A stretch of 64,000 bases of DNA from Gordionus sp. m RMFG-2023 (lineage: Eukaryota; Nematomorpha; Gordioida; Chordodea; Parachordodidae), in NCBI RefSeq assembly GCF_954871325.1, contig NC_088775.1, positions 33,085,561-33,149,560 of the forward strand, written 5' to 3'. Below the pieces are notes generated by a model. It did no database searches, was not told the DNA's origin, and saw only the letters and a program-made list of their open reading frames with translations. Below, in pieces: positions 34,651-45,663 of this stretch. The translations under genes and the position numbers were made by a program. Position 1 is the first letter of the stretch. Each line of letters opens with the position of its first letter.

Positions 34651-37600
34651 AACATGAATATTGAAGAAATTATTGAAGAGAAAGTTGACTCTACAAAGAA
34701 CAAAGATGATAATTTTAATGTCAACAATTTATCTGGTGACGTGATTAATGACAAAGATAACGCATTTATGACTACTTTAAAAGTGAACGATATTGTTACT
34801 TGTATGCAGATTGACACTGGTTCCAAACACACTATTATACCTCATGGTCTTGCTAAAAAACTTGGTATTAGAGATCTTAAGAAATCCGATCTACAACTCA
34901 CCGCTTATGACGGGAATTTAATCAAAATCATCGGCACCACCCAAGTTAAAGTGATTTATGAAGGTATCTCAAAATATTTACAAGCGGTAATCGTCGAATC
35001 AAGTAAAAATGCCTTGTTGGGACGTACGTGGATCAATGCTTTCATAAATAAATTTATAGCAAATATTGACACTAATTATGAAGATGAAATAAAAAAATTG
35101 ATTAAAGAGTGTGAATCGAAATTAACTAATGGGCCAATCAACAAAGCAAGTGTCAAGTTACATTTAAGAAGTGATGCCCAACCTAAAATTATACCGCCTA
35201 GACGTACCCCTTATTCAAAAATTGATCTTGTTAGTAATGAACTTAAAAAATGGATACATGATAAAATAATTGAGCCGGTGAATGATGTCCAGTGGGCAAG
35301 TCCTGTTACCGCTGTCTACAAAGATGATGGGAGCATTAGGCTTTGAGCTGATTTTAAGGACACTGTAAACCCAGCTCTAGAAGATTTTAGATACCCTCTA
35401 CCACGAATCAATGATCTAATTGCTAAACTTTCAGAAGGAAAGAAATTTACGAAGATTGACTTTAAAAATGCTTTCTTACAGATACCAATTGATAAAAATT
35501 GCAGAAATATTTTAACCATATCTACGCACAAGGGATATTACCAATTTACTAGACTTCCTTTTGGGCTTAAGACCTCATCTGCAATTTTTCAACAGATTAT
35601 AGATCAAATCTTCGGTGATATGGATGACGTCATATTTTATATTGATGATTTACTTATAACTGGAAAAAACGATGAAGCCCACCTTAACAACATAAAAGTG
35701 TTTGATAGAATATCATCGTTTGGGCTAATACCTAACTTCAATAAAAGTGTGTTCTTTGAAAACAAAGTGAGGTTCCTGGGTCATGATATTGACGCTAAGG
35801 GGATTCATGCTAATCATGACAAAATTGAAGCAATAATTAATATGCCAGAACCAAAATCAGCTGCTGAATTATCAACATTTCTGGGAATGGCTGGCTACTA
35901 TAGAAAATTTTTGAACAATTTTGCAGAAATTGCCGATCCTCTTTATAAGATTGTCAACAAAGAAAAATGGGCTTGGAACCTTGAACACTCTAAAAGTTTT
36001 AATGACATTAAGAAGTTAATCAGTCTTCCACCTGCTTTGACATATTTTAATTCTTAATTACCTATAGGGATAGCCACTGACGCATCAAAATGTGGTTTAG
36101 GAGTTGTACTATTTCATATTGAAAAAGATGGTAAAGAAAAACCTATAGCTTTCGCGTCGAGAACTTTATTAAAATCTGAATTGAACTATACCAATATTGA
36201 GCGTGAGGCTCTCGCTATAATGTTCGCTATAAAGAGATTCCAGGAATATTTAATAGGCACAAAATTTACTATTATTACTGACCATAAGCCTCTAGTTCAC
36301 ATCTTTACCAATAGTCTTAAGGATAATAGCACCATGTCGTTAAGACTCCAAAAGTGGAATATTACATTAGGAGGATATGATTTTAATATAAAGTATAAAG
36401 CCGGTAAATATAATGTTGTTCCTGATTGTCTCTCGAGATTACCACAAGAATGTCGTGATGAAACTATTGAAAATGTAACCATAATAAATGAATATGAGGA
36501 TTTACCTATTAACTTTGATCAAATTCGTGATGAAACTTTGAAAGATATAGAATTAAAACAAGTCATAAGTGATATTAATTACAAAAGGCCTATTGTGAAT
36601 AATATTTATAAAAACATTGAATTGGAATTAAGTATAATGATTGTCTTTACAAAAGCAACAAAATCATAATTCCGTCTTCTATGAGAAAAAATTTACTACA
36701 GTCATTACATGAAGGTCACTTGGGGGCAGGAAAAATCAAATCCTTAGCCAAAGAGTACATGTGGTGGCCTGGTATAAATAATGATATAGTTATGGAAGTG
36801 AAAAGTTGTGACGATTGTAACATATATCATGATAATCCTATAAAGATACAAAAACCATGGGTTTTGGCAACCAAACCGTTTGAAGGATACACATAGATTA
36901 TGAGGGTCCGTTTTTCACAAAAAATTGGTAGATAATAGTCGATGCCTACAGCAAATTTCCAATTATTGTTCCTGTTAAAAATATTACGACTGATGTTACT
37001 TTAAAAGAAATCTTTAAAACTATTTCGCTATATGGGATACCTGAAACCATAGTTACTGATAACGGCACTAACTTTACGAGTAACGATTTTGAAAAATTTT
37101 GCAACAATTTTGGTATTAAACATGTGCTTACATCTGCTTATCATCAGCAATTCAATGGACAGGTTGAACGCATGGTTAGAACGTTCAAAACACATATGAA
37201 AAGGAATATTAAAATTGACCCAGATATTGCACTTAGCAAATTTTTATTTAATTACAGAAATACGCTTAATGATACTACAGGTGTTACACCATCTCAGAGA
37301 ATGTTTAATCGAGATATTAGAATTAAATGGGGCTTATTAAAACCGATGGAGGAGAAGGAGAATAAAATAAACATTACTTTACCACGAAATAGAACTTTTA
37401 ACGTAGGAGATTTTGTTTGGTATAAAGTACAAGGTGATGATAAATGGTGTAAAGGTATAATCACACATAAAGAAAGTGATATGATGTTCCAAATTAAGAC
37501 TGAGAAAGGTATTTTGAGGAGACATTTAGATCAAATAAGAATTAGAAACTGTTTTAACACAATTATTAACTATGACTCTAAGGATTCTTTTAAGGAGGGA

Positions 37601-38097
37601 AGTGTGGACAAAAATATAAAAATTATTGATAATAACGAAATAACACCTATTTCTAGACCTGTGCGAATAAAAAAAAACCTGTTTATTTAAAAGACTATGT
37701 AACTTAAAATATAAAATAAATATTAAATTGCATAAAGTAAATTAAATATTAAAACGCTTATATTAAAACGCTGAAAATATTATATAACAATCTTATTGAT
37801 TTATCATTCTTCATTTATTCTTATATCCAATATGATGAACTATTATTTCTCATTATTCGCAACTTATTTATGATAATAATAACAACTGAGTACTATCAAA
37901 CAAGCTATGATTAATGGAGACAAATTACGATAAGGATATCAAGTTTGCGATTTAAACAAGCCAACGTGCAAAATCGATTGAAACAAACCAACGATTGGGA
38001 CAAGCCAACGTTATGATGATTTGTGATACAAATTGATTACCAAAACGATAAACCACTTGGACAACAAACTCTCTATTACTTCTCCGATGAAATTATC

Positions 38098-38110
38098 AGA
38101 AGAGGGAGAA
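38098..38110 (+). promoter_or_regulatory. Polypurine tract
   Basis: AGAAGAGGGAGAA immediately upstream of the 3' LTR, the plus-strand priming site of the family. Confidence 0.85.
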
Positions 38111-38393
38111 TGTTGAGTTATTCTAATTATTATTTTTTTGTAATCTAATTTTTTATTATTTTTTGTAATAACTTTATTATATGTACGGCGTAACCTTATT
38201 TTTATAACTTTCGGCGTAACCTTACTTTTTATATTTTATAATATTTTTACTTTTTTGTTTTTCGTTTGTATTCTAATTTAGATTTATAAAAATGTATATA
38301 AACGATGTATGAAATGAAAAAGAAAGTAATAATAAAGTTAAATATAAATAAACACGTTTTTTACTTTTATGCACATTATCATGTTATTTTGCA
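38111..38393 (+). repeat. 3' LTR
   Basis: 283 bp, near-identical to the 5' LTR; followed by TTTAT. Confidence 0.95.
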
Positions 38394-40435
38394 TTTATAT
38401 ATTTATAACTATCTTAATACAAAGCTGGTGATCATGATTATAACCCTAACAGCCTTACAACAAGTCTAAGTACCATAATTATTTATATATTTATAACTAT
38501 CTTAAAACAAAGCTGGTGATCATGATTATAACTATCTACCTAACAGCCTTACATCAAGTTTAAGTACCATAATTATTTATATATTTATAACTATCTTAAA
38601 ACAAAGCTGGTGATCATGATTATAACTATCTACCTAACAGCCTTACAACAAGTCTAAGTACCATAATTATTTATATATTTATAACTATCTTAAAACAAAG
38701 CTGGTGATCATGATTATAACTATCTACCTAACAGCCTTACAACAAGTCTAAGTACCATAATTATTTATATATTTATAACTATCTAACAAAGTTGATCAAA
38801 ATGAAACCCATGTTTTAAGTAATGAAAATGAAAACCATGTTATGCATAGTAATGAAAATGAAACCCATTTATGTAAGATAAAATTTTACATACTAATGAT
38901 TATAATAAAAATTAAAGCAGCTATTTATGAACATGAAGTTATTAATCTTACAACAAATTCAAGTATTATAATATATTATTTAGATATTTATATTCATTAT
39001 TTTTAAACAAAGCTAATTATCAAGAAATTCAAATATTATTTTTTTAAAAAAAGTCCCCCTATAAATTTATTACATCTAAATTTAATAATAATTTAATCTA
39101 TTCAAATAAATATTTATATCTTCGCAATAGAGAATTTTTTTATAAATGTCGTTTACAAAGTTGTAAGGGAAGGGGTATATTAGGTACTCATTTTACGATG
39201 ACAAAGCAACATAATAATGAATGATGAAGAGTATTATGAACTTTTACTTACGTTAAATGAATTAAAAAATCAAACAAAATTAAATAAATATTTAAGTTTA
39301 TATAAAATATATAAAAAGGTTATGCGCGAAAGGAAATTAGATTCCTTTGCGATGCGACATCCTAAAACCTTACCAACATTTTTGTCGGTAAAAACAATTA
39401 TGGCACGCGTTATTCAATCGACGCGGCCATCTTTACCTCGCACAAATGCTGATATAGCACTGCTTGGCGAACATAAAGTCACCATAACTAATAATAATTT
39501 TTTAATTTGTAATGATAATAATAAAATATTTATTTTTTCTACTCATATTCTTTTATCTCGCCTTTATTTGGCAGATAAAATATATCTAGATGACACGTTT
39601 AATGCCGCCCCTAAACTATTTAAACAATTTTACACTATAAATTTTATTATAAACAATACATTAATTATCTGTGCTTATATTCATTTACCAGATAAATATA
39701 AAAATACATATATTCGAATGTTTTATTTATTAAAAAATTATTGTTTATCATTAGGTTTAATTTTTTCGCCACCAAGTGCAACAATAGATTTTGAAATTCG
39801 CGTATTTTTAGCCCTCAAGGAAATTTTTCCGAGAATTATTGTAAAGGTTGCTATTTCCATTTCTGTCAATGCATCGTAAGACGCATTCAGGAAATCGCCT
39901 GACCCAACTGCACAGGCGAAATCCTAATATTTATAAATTTTTCCGTATTATAATGGCCATCCCATTTTTATTGGAAAGGGATGTGCCATCTATAATGATT
40001 GAGTTGAGTCGAAGCTCAATCTTTTCAATTAAGTTCTATTTTTGATTTTTTAAATTATTTTGAAAATACTTGGATTAACAGTAATGCCAAGTTCAAATAT
40101 GAAATGTGGAACACATTTGATGTTAGAAGGTGAGGACGAATAACCACGTTGAAGGATCTCATCGTGCTTTAAAGGAATACGTTCCATATCCTCACCCCAA
40201 TATTTATTTATTTATTGATATCATAAAAAATATAGAGCAAGATATGAATCTTATGTTGATGCAGTTAGATGATGGGCGAAAAGTTACCGATAGAAGAAGA
40301 AAATATATCGTATTAGATGATAAAATAAGAGAGATAATGATCCTTTATTGTGGAAATTTGTATAGTCCTATTGAATATTTGGAAAAAATATCCAGATATT
40401 TATATTCCAAAAAATTTATTGGTATTTAGCCCTTT

Positions 40436-41090
40436 TTTAAATATTAATATACTGGTGAATTTTTGCCCATCATCTAACTAAATTTGTTTTATATTTTTTT
40501 TGATATCAGTAAAAAAATATCGTTACTGTTGATCCAAGTTATTTTATTGTAGTTGGGTTTGGCTGAAATGGTATATGCCAATTTCAAAATCTATATTATG
40601 TTCCTCAACTATTGTTATATCATCATTTGTGGAGAGCTTTATATGGTAAAAGTACATAATACTAATCATAATGTTAATGACATTGGAATGCTTGAATAGT
40701 ACACTAAACCCTTCCTTTGTATATTTTTTTTATCAGTTTGTATAACTTATTATTGTCGATATATTTTTTGTACAATTTATTTCAATTCAAAATTATCATT
40801 TTTCATATTGTACGTTTATATTATTGTTTCGCGCACTATTATAAAATTTGTTTTTTTATTCCTGATATATATATATGTAATTAAATTCTTATAAAATACA
40901 TTTTTAATATTGTCTACACAGGCATGAATAAATAAAATTATATTCGCGACTTTTCAGAAAAATTTCATAATCAATAATAATTTAATGTTTAATGTTGTCA
41001 AATTATGCACTCGAAATAAAAAGAAATATTCATTTGTAGCCATAATTATATTATATAAATATAAATATTTACAATAAAAATTTTAATAAA
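40436..41090. other. MULE 3' flank and AT-rich DNA
   Basis: 40436-40740 resembles the 3' flank of the palindrome MULE (24715-24900) at shared blocks such as GTTGGGTTTG, TGGTATA(T/C)G and ACACTAAACC, so it is the element's untranslated tail. The remainder shows nothing. No inverted end was identified. Confidence 0.5.
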
Positions 41091-41099
41091 GAAGTTCTT

Positions 41100-41770
41100 A
41101 GTAAGAAAAAAATTTAAAGATCCCATATTAGAAATAACAAAAAAAATTTGAGTAATTGAAGGAATAATAAGTATAAATACCCACTATAAAAATTTTATTT
41201 ATAGAGTTCCAATAAAAAAAAAATTAATCCCATTAATTATTAGAAATCTCAAGAAAAATTTGAGTAAATAAAATATTTGAAGGAATTATAAGTATAAATA
41301 CCCCACTATAAAAATTTTATTTATAGAGTTCTTATAAAAAAAAAATTAACGATCCCATTAATTATTAGAAATCTCAAGAAAAATTTGAGTAAATAAGATA
41401 TTTGAAGGAATAATAAGTATAAATACCCACTATAAAAATTTTATTTATAGAGTTCCAATAAAAAAAGATTAACAATCCCATTAATTATTAGAAATCTCAA
41501 GAAAAATTTGAGTAAATAAGATATTTGAAGGAATAATAAGAGTAAATACCCAATATAAAAATTTTATTTATAGAGTTCCAATAAAAAAAAAATTAACGAT
41601 CCCATTAATTATTAGAAATCTCAAGAAAAATTTGAGTAAATAAGATTTTGAAGGAATAATAAGTATAAATACCCCACTATAAAAATTTTATCTATAGAGT
41701 TCCAATAAAAAAAGATTAGAAATAACAAAAAATTAAAATATATGAGTAAATGTGATATTTATAGAAATAA
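41100..41770 (+). repeat. About 122-bp tandem array, possibly a decayed exon array
   Basis: Five to six copies with period about 122-123 bp. Each copy keeps TTATTTATAG before AGTTCCAATAAAA and TTTGA before GTAAATAAGATA, placed like a splice acceptor and donor around a segment of 59-62 nt with a 62-nt intron. Segment lengths vary in an A run, and no single frame is kept, so coding use is doubtful. The array lies upstream of the FLYWCH remnant at 42836. Confidence 0.75.
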
Positions 41771-41779
41771 TAAATATCT

Positions 41780-42835
41780 ATTACCCCTTAACCCTAAAAT
41801 TTATTTTTATTTTCTACCCATCTACAAGTCTCAAGAAATTATATTCAGAAAACGACGCAAGTAAATGGCTACTAGTTTTACCATTCTTGGTTATTTTTTT
41901 AGAATAAATATTTCAAAAAAATTAATCTATAGTTCCATTATTAAATAGATAAGTTCTCTAATGCAGAAGAAAATTGTTTTAATATCATCTAATATAAAAT
42001 ATTTTAAAAAATATATATAATATTGAATAAATTCTATTTATTATTTCATTATAAATTAATTATATTAAATATATATAAATAATATTAAAATATGCAATAT
42101 ATATATTACAAGTATATTAAATAAATTATATTAATTATGTAAATAATGTTAATTATTATATTATAATAAAATCTTATAATCTTACAATTTAATACATATA
42201 TTAATTTACATAATTTTCTTTATATCTAATTTAATATTAAATATATTAAAATTATATTAAACTATGTATTTATTAATATATAAATTTTTTATATTATTAT
42301 ATTATTAATATATATAACTAATTAATATTAGAATTTTATATTTTTTAATATTTATATTAATAAATTTTTATTTATATTAAATTAATTTAATATTAAATAA
42401 TTTACTTAAATAGTAAAATCTGTCTATGTAAAATTTAAATTTTTTAAAATTTTTAAAATATCTCGCTTCAAACTTATAGGGGCCATTGACAGCTATTTTA
42501 GCTTATTTGCTTTTTTAATATTTTTTAATAATAGTAATTGCGGACTTTAACCTTATATGTTTTCCAAGGATGGTTTCTAATTTAAGGTTAACTCCGATCA
42601 ATGACATATAATAAAGATTTGCCTAACTATAAAGTCATTTGATCGTAAATTTGGTCCATTTTTTTCTGATTGGTTTATTTAATCGCGGTAAATTAAAATC
42701 ATTTAAAAACATTATGCTTAATACTGTATCTAATATTTAAAGACTATTTGATAAAAGAAGAAATGAATCATTGCAAAGTATGATATATTATATTAAAATT
42801 AATTTGATTTTTAAAAAAAATATTTTTTAGACAAC
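41780..42835. other. AT-rich DNA with a possible P-like end
   Basis: Mostly TATATTAAT-type sequence without coding potential. At 42599 CAATGACATATAATA matches the first 15 bases of the P-element terminus, then diverges. Confidence 0.4.
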
Positions 42836-43006
42836 CCAATCAAATATATCAAATCTAATAAACGTAAGGATATATTCTGCTATAACCTATTTTAATATAA
42901 CATACATAGAATAGCTGAGCCTACAGTATATTACCGCTGCAGAAGGAGAGATTGTAAAGGCAGAGGTAAGTTAGTAGGTAGTTTATTCATATAACAGCTA
43001 AAGGCA
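42836..43006 (+). pseudogene. FLYWCH exon remnant of a third MULE
   Basis: After TTTTTTAG the frame reads NPIKYIKSNKRKDIFCYNLF, a stop, YNIHRIAEPTV, then YYRCRRRDCKGRGKLVG. This is the FLYWCH pattern (YY-C...CKGR) seen in the other two MULEs. No transposase core follows before the P end at 43469. Confidence 0.7.
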
Positions 43007-43466
43007 TATTTAATACTAAACCTATCTAGATTACTTGCATTAATTTAGGTAAAGATTCTCAATGTATATCTTGTAGAGATCAGAATACTAATATACCCAG
43101 TTTCCTTATTAAATCTAAAAGAACAAAAGAATAATATTGTTTTCCATCTTTTATGCGAAAATCAATTGATAAAATGTCCATAAATGTCAATTATATATCA
43201 ACAGATACAACACGCCCCCCTTTCTTGAGAAATCAAACTGGGGTAAAAATAATACATTTTACGCATATATATAAAATCAAAGTAAATGTCTACATAAATT
43301 CTAATAAATCATCAAAAAGAAAGATAAAAATTCTTATCATTTATTTTCATTAAATTTTCTTCTTTTTATTTAAGGAAGTTTTATATTTCTCTTTTTTGAC
43401 CATACATGATTTTCATTGAACTGTCGCTACACATTTTTTCTTGAACATACGTAATAGTTGTCATTG
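43007..43466. other. Non-coding or decayed MULE sequence
   Basis: After the FLYWCH piece there is a TTTAG-started segment with a short frame (43153-43353), which I cannot identify. Confidence 0.4.
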
Positions 43467-43886
43467 CACTGCAATGACATATAATAATACCTAGACTGAC
43501 AATTCATTCATTAAAATGCATTTTAAGCATGTATCAATTGAAATCAGCTGGAGACGCCATTAACACCATGATGAGTACATCGATGATAATTTGTCTTAGA
43601 ACCATTTCTTAATATAAGTAAATATTTTACCCATGAGTTCATTATTTTTATTATCATTTTAATTTACTACTGATACAATTTTATTAATCAAACATTATAT
43701 TTTATCAAAAGCTTTTATTTTTATTTTATAATTTATAAAATTTACATTATAGCAATATCAGCAATTTTTATTCAAGTTTATTAGGTATCTTATTTACTTT
43801 ATGCAATCATATATATATCTAAACTTACGATTCCATATAAGAATATCAACTGTCACAATTTTGTGGGTTCCATATAAATTATAGGC

Positions 43887-44235
43887 TAGGGTACCTTTTC
43901 AGGGGCAATTATTTTTGTTATTTTTTAATGTTATTTTTTGTTATTTTTTTATGCGATTTTTTGTTATTTTTTTATGCGATTTTTTTTATGTAATTTTTTT
44001 ATGAAAACTATTGTTTTTATGTTATTTTTTTATGATTGGTTCATTTTCTTATTGGTTAATTTTTTATTTAAGATATTTTTAAATTAATATATCTTTTTTT
44101 ATTTAAGATATTTTAAAATAATTTTTTCTAAATTTAAAATTCGTACAATTATTTAAAGGAAGTGATGGGGGCAAATAAGGGGGAAGGCTAGGGGTAAGGG
44201 GTAAAATTATTAGATTATGTACAATGCGGGTAGGT
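43887..44235. repeat. Merlin left terminal inverted repeat
   Basis: Starts TAGGGTACCTTTTCAGGGG; T-rich with repeated GTTATTTTTT, then AAAGGAAGTGATGGGGGC near its inner end. Partner at 48725-49010. Confidence 0.85.
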
Positions 44236-44289
44236 TTGGGGTTAAATTTTTGATAGATGAAACTTCGCTATTTAAAATTTATTTGGTTG

Positions 44290-44495
44290 ATTCTTTCTAT
44301 ACAAACTTAATATGATTTCTTCTAAACAAACTTAATACGATTCCTTCTATACAAACTTAATATGATTCCCTCTATACAAACTTAATATGATTCCTTCTAT
44401 ACAAACTTAATATGATTCCTTCTATATAAACTTAATATGATACCTTCTATACAAACTTAATATGATTCCTTCTATACAAACTTAATATGAATAAT
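44290..44495. repeat. 25-bp tandem repeat
   Basis: About eight copies of ACAAACTTAATATGATTCCT plus TCTAT, just inside the left Merlin end. No function evident. Confidence 0.85.
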
Positions 44496-44550
44496 TTTTT
44501 CTAAAATTTGTATAAAGAATTTAATTTTTTTTAGTGATAACACTATAATT

Positions 44551-44558
44551 AAAGGAAG
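44551..44558. repeat. 8-bp target site duplication AAAGGAAG (left)
   Basis: AAAGGAAG precedes CAGTGGCGTAGC and recurs at 47481-47488 after GCTACGCCACTG. Confidence 0.85.
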
Positions 44559-44597
44559 CAGTGGCGTAGCTACGGTGGGGGTTTTCGGGTTTGGACC

Positions 44598-45480
44598 CCC
44601 CAGAGCAATTAATTTTTTTTTTAGAATATTCGTTTAAAAGACTCAAAAGTGACTTTATATCAAATAAATACCATGAATATTTATATTTTTCTGGTTTTGA
44701 TGTTTGTGGAAGGATATTATTACTTTTAATTTTAAATATATATATAAATTATTCTGTATATTATTTTAAAGTCATTGATAATAATCTATTAATTTTAATA
44801 ATATATTATTGATGCATTTTTAAAAAAATATTTATTATAAATTATCCAAGATATGGTTCGATAATAATAATATGAAATAAAAAAGTGCATAATCTACCCC
44901 CCCCCCTCAGAGCAATTTTTTTTAGATTATTCGTTCAAAAGACTCAAAAGTGACTTTATATCAAATAAATACCATGAATATTTATATTTTTCTGGTTTTG
45001 ATGTTTGTGGAAGGATATTATTACTTTTATATATATATAAATTATTCTGTATATTATTTTAAAGTCATTGATAATAATCTAATAAATTATAATAATATAT
45101 TATTTATGCATATTTAAAAAAATATTTATTATAAATTATCCAAGATATGGTTCGAAAATAATAATATGAAATAAAAAAGTGCATAATCTACCCCCCCCCC
45201 TCAGAGCAATTTTTTTAGATTATTCGTTTAAAAGACTCAAAAGTGACTTTATATCAAATAAATACCATGAATGTTTATATTTTTCTGGTTTTGATGTTTG
45301 TGGAAGGATATTATTACTTTTATATATATATAAATTATTCTGTATATTATTTTAAAGTCATTGATAATAATCTAATAAAATATAATAATATATTATTTAT
45401 CCATATTTAAAAAAATATTTATTATAATTTATCGAAGATATGGTTCGAAAATAATAATATGAAAATAGTGCATAATCTAC
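44598..45480. repeat. About 295-bp tandem repeat, three copies
   Basis: Copies start near 44598, 44905 and 45198. Each begins with a run of C, then CAGAGCAATTTTTTT, AGACTCAAAAGTGAC, TTTGTGGAAGGATATT and a TATATATA tract. The first copy adjoins the element end (GGACCCCCCAGAGC), so the subterminal region itself has been triplicated. Confidence 0.9.
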
Positions 45481-45663
45481 TTTCTCTGCTTTTATTTCTA
45501 ATAATATATATTTGGTTTATATTTTGTAGCATTTTTATAAATGAAATTATTAAAGAGATTAAATTTATGACTAAAAAGTAAAGATTGTTATTTCCTATTT
45601 ACGAACTTTAAGATTGAAGGAAATGGACATTAGAATTACTAAGTAACAAAAAAAATTTACCAG

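Larger units (their letters stand above)
32905..38393 (+). mobile_element. Ty3/gypsy LTR retrotransposon, near-whole fossil
   Basis: Element of about 5.5 kb with two nearly identical LTRs (281 and 283 bp, TG...CA), a TTTAT target duplication, a primer-binding site and a polypurine tract. Parts in order: a small RRM-like frame; gag with an Asn/Tyr/Arg-rich repeat region in place of an obvious zinc knuckle; retropepsin (QIDTGSKHTII); reverse transcriptase (YIDDLLITG); RNase H (TDHKPLVHIF); integrase (H2C2, core, tail). It is broken in roughly four to six places. LTRs that differ at only a few positions indicate a young insertion, made after the 94-bp exon array already existed. Confidence 0.93.
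32658..38751 (+). repeat. 94-bp exon-intron tandem array (51 + 43 nt), seven units, split by gypsy
   Basis: Exons at 32658-32707, 32751-32793 and 32837-32887, and then at 38425-38469, 38513-38563, 38607-38657 and 38701-38751. The full-length unit is 51 nt, starts CTGGTGATCATGATT after AACAAAG, ends AAGTCTAA before GTACCATAATTATT, and reads GDHDYNYLPNSLTTSL. The usual intron is 43 nt. Phase 1 on both sides. Three units have lost 1, 8 or 6 nt. The gypsy element (32905-38393) sits in the intron after the third unit. Confidence 0.9.
32275..40429 (+). pseudogene. FLYWCH-MULE transposase gene with phase-1 exon array (decayed)
   Basis: ATG at 32275 opens a 133-nt exon with a FLYWCH-like finger (YYEFSKASCKGKGILKYY). 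Then come phase-1 exons 32459-32503, 32546-32614, the 51-nt array (32658-32887, then 38425-38751 beyond the gypsy element), 38792-38872 (DQNETHVLSNENENHVMHS) and 38918-38962, and from 39013 a second FLYWCH (FITSKFNNNLIYSNKYLYL, YKCRLQSCKGRG). The MULE core at 39217-39875 has the DDTF motif of the first catalytic Asp. After a frameshift it has CYFHFCQCIVRRIQ (the C-H finger of the family), and then NNHVEGSHRALK and QLDDGRKVTDRRRKY up to 40429. At least three frameshifts and a stop before FLYWCH 2 mean it is no longer functional as it stands. Mutator-like transposases cut and paste DNA; FLYWCH fingers bind DNA. Confidence 0.82.
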
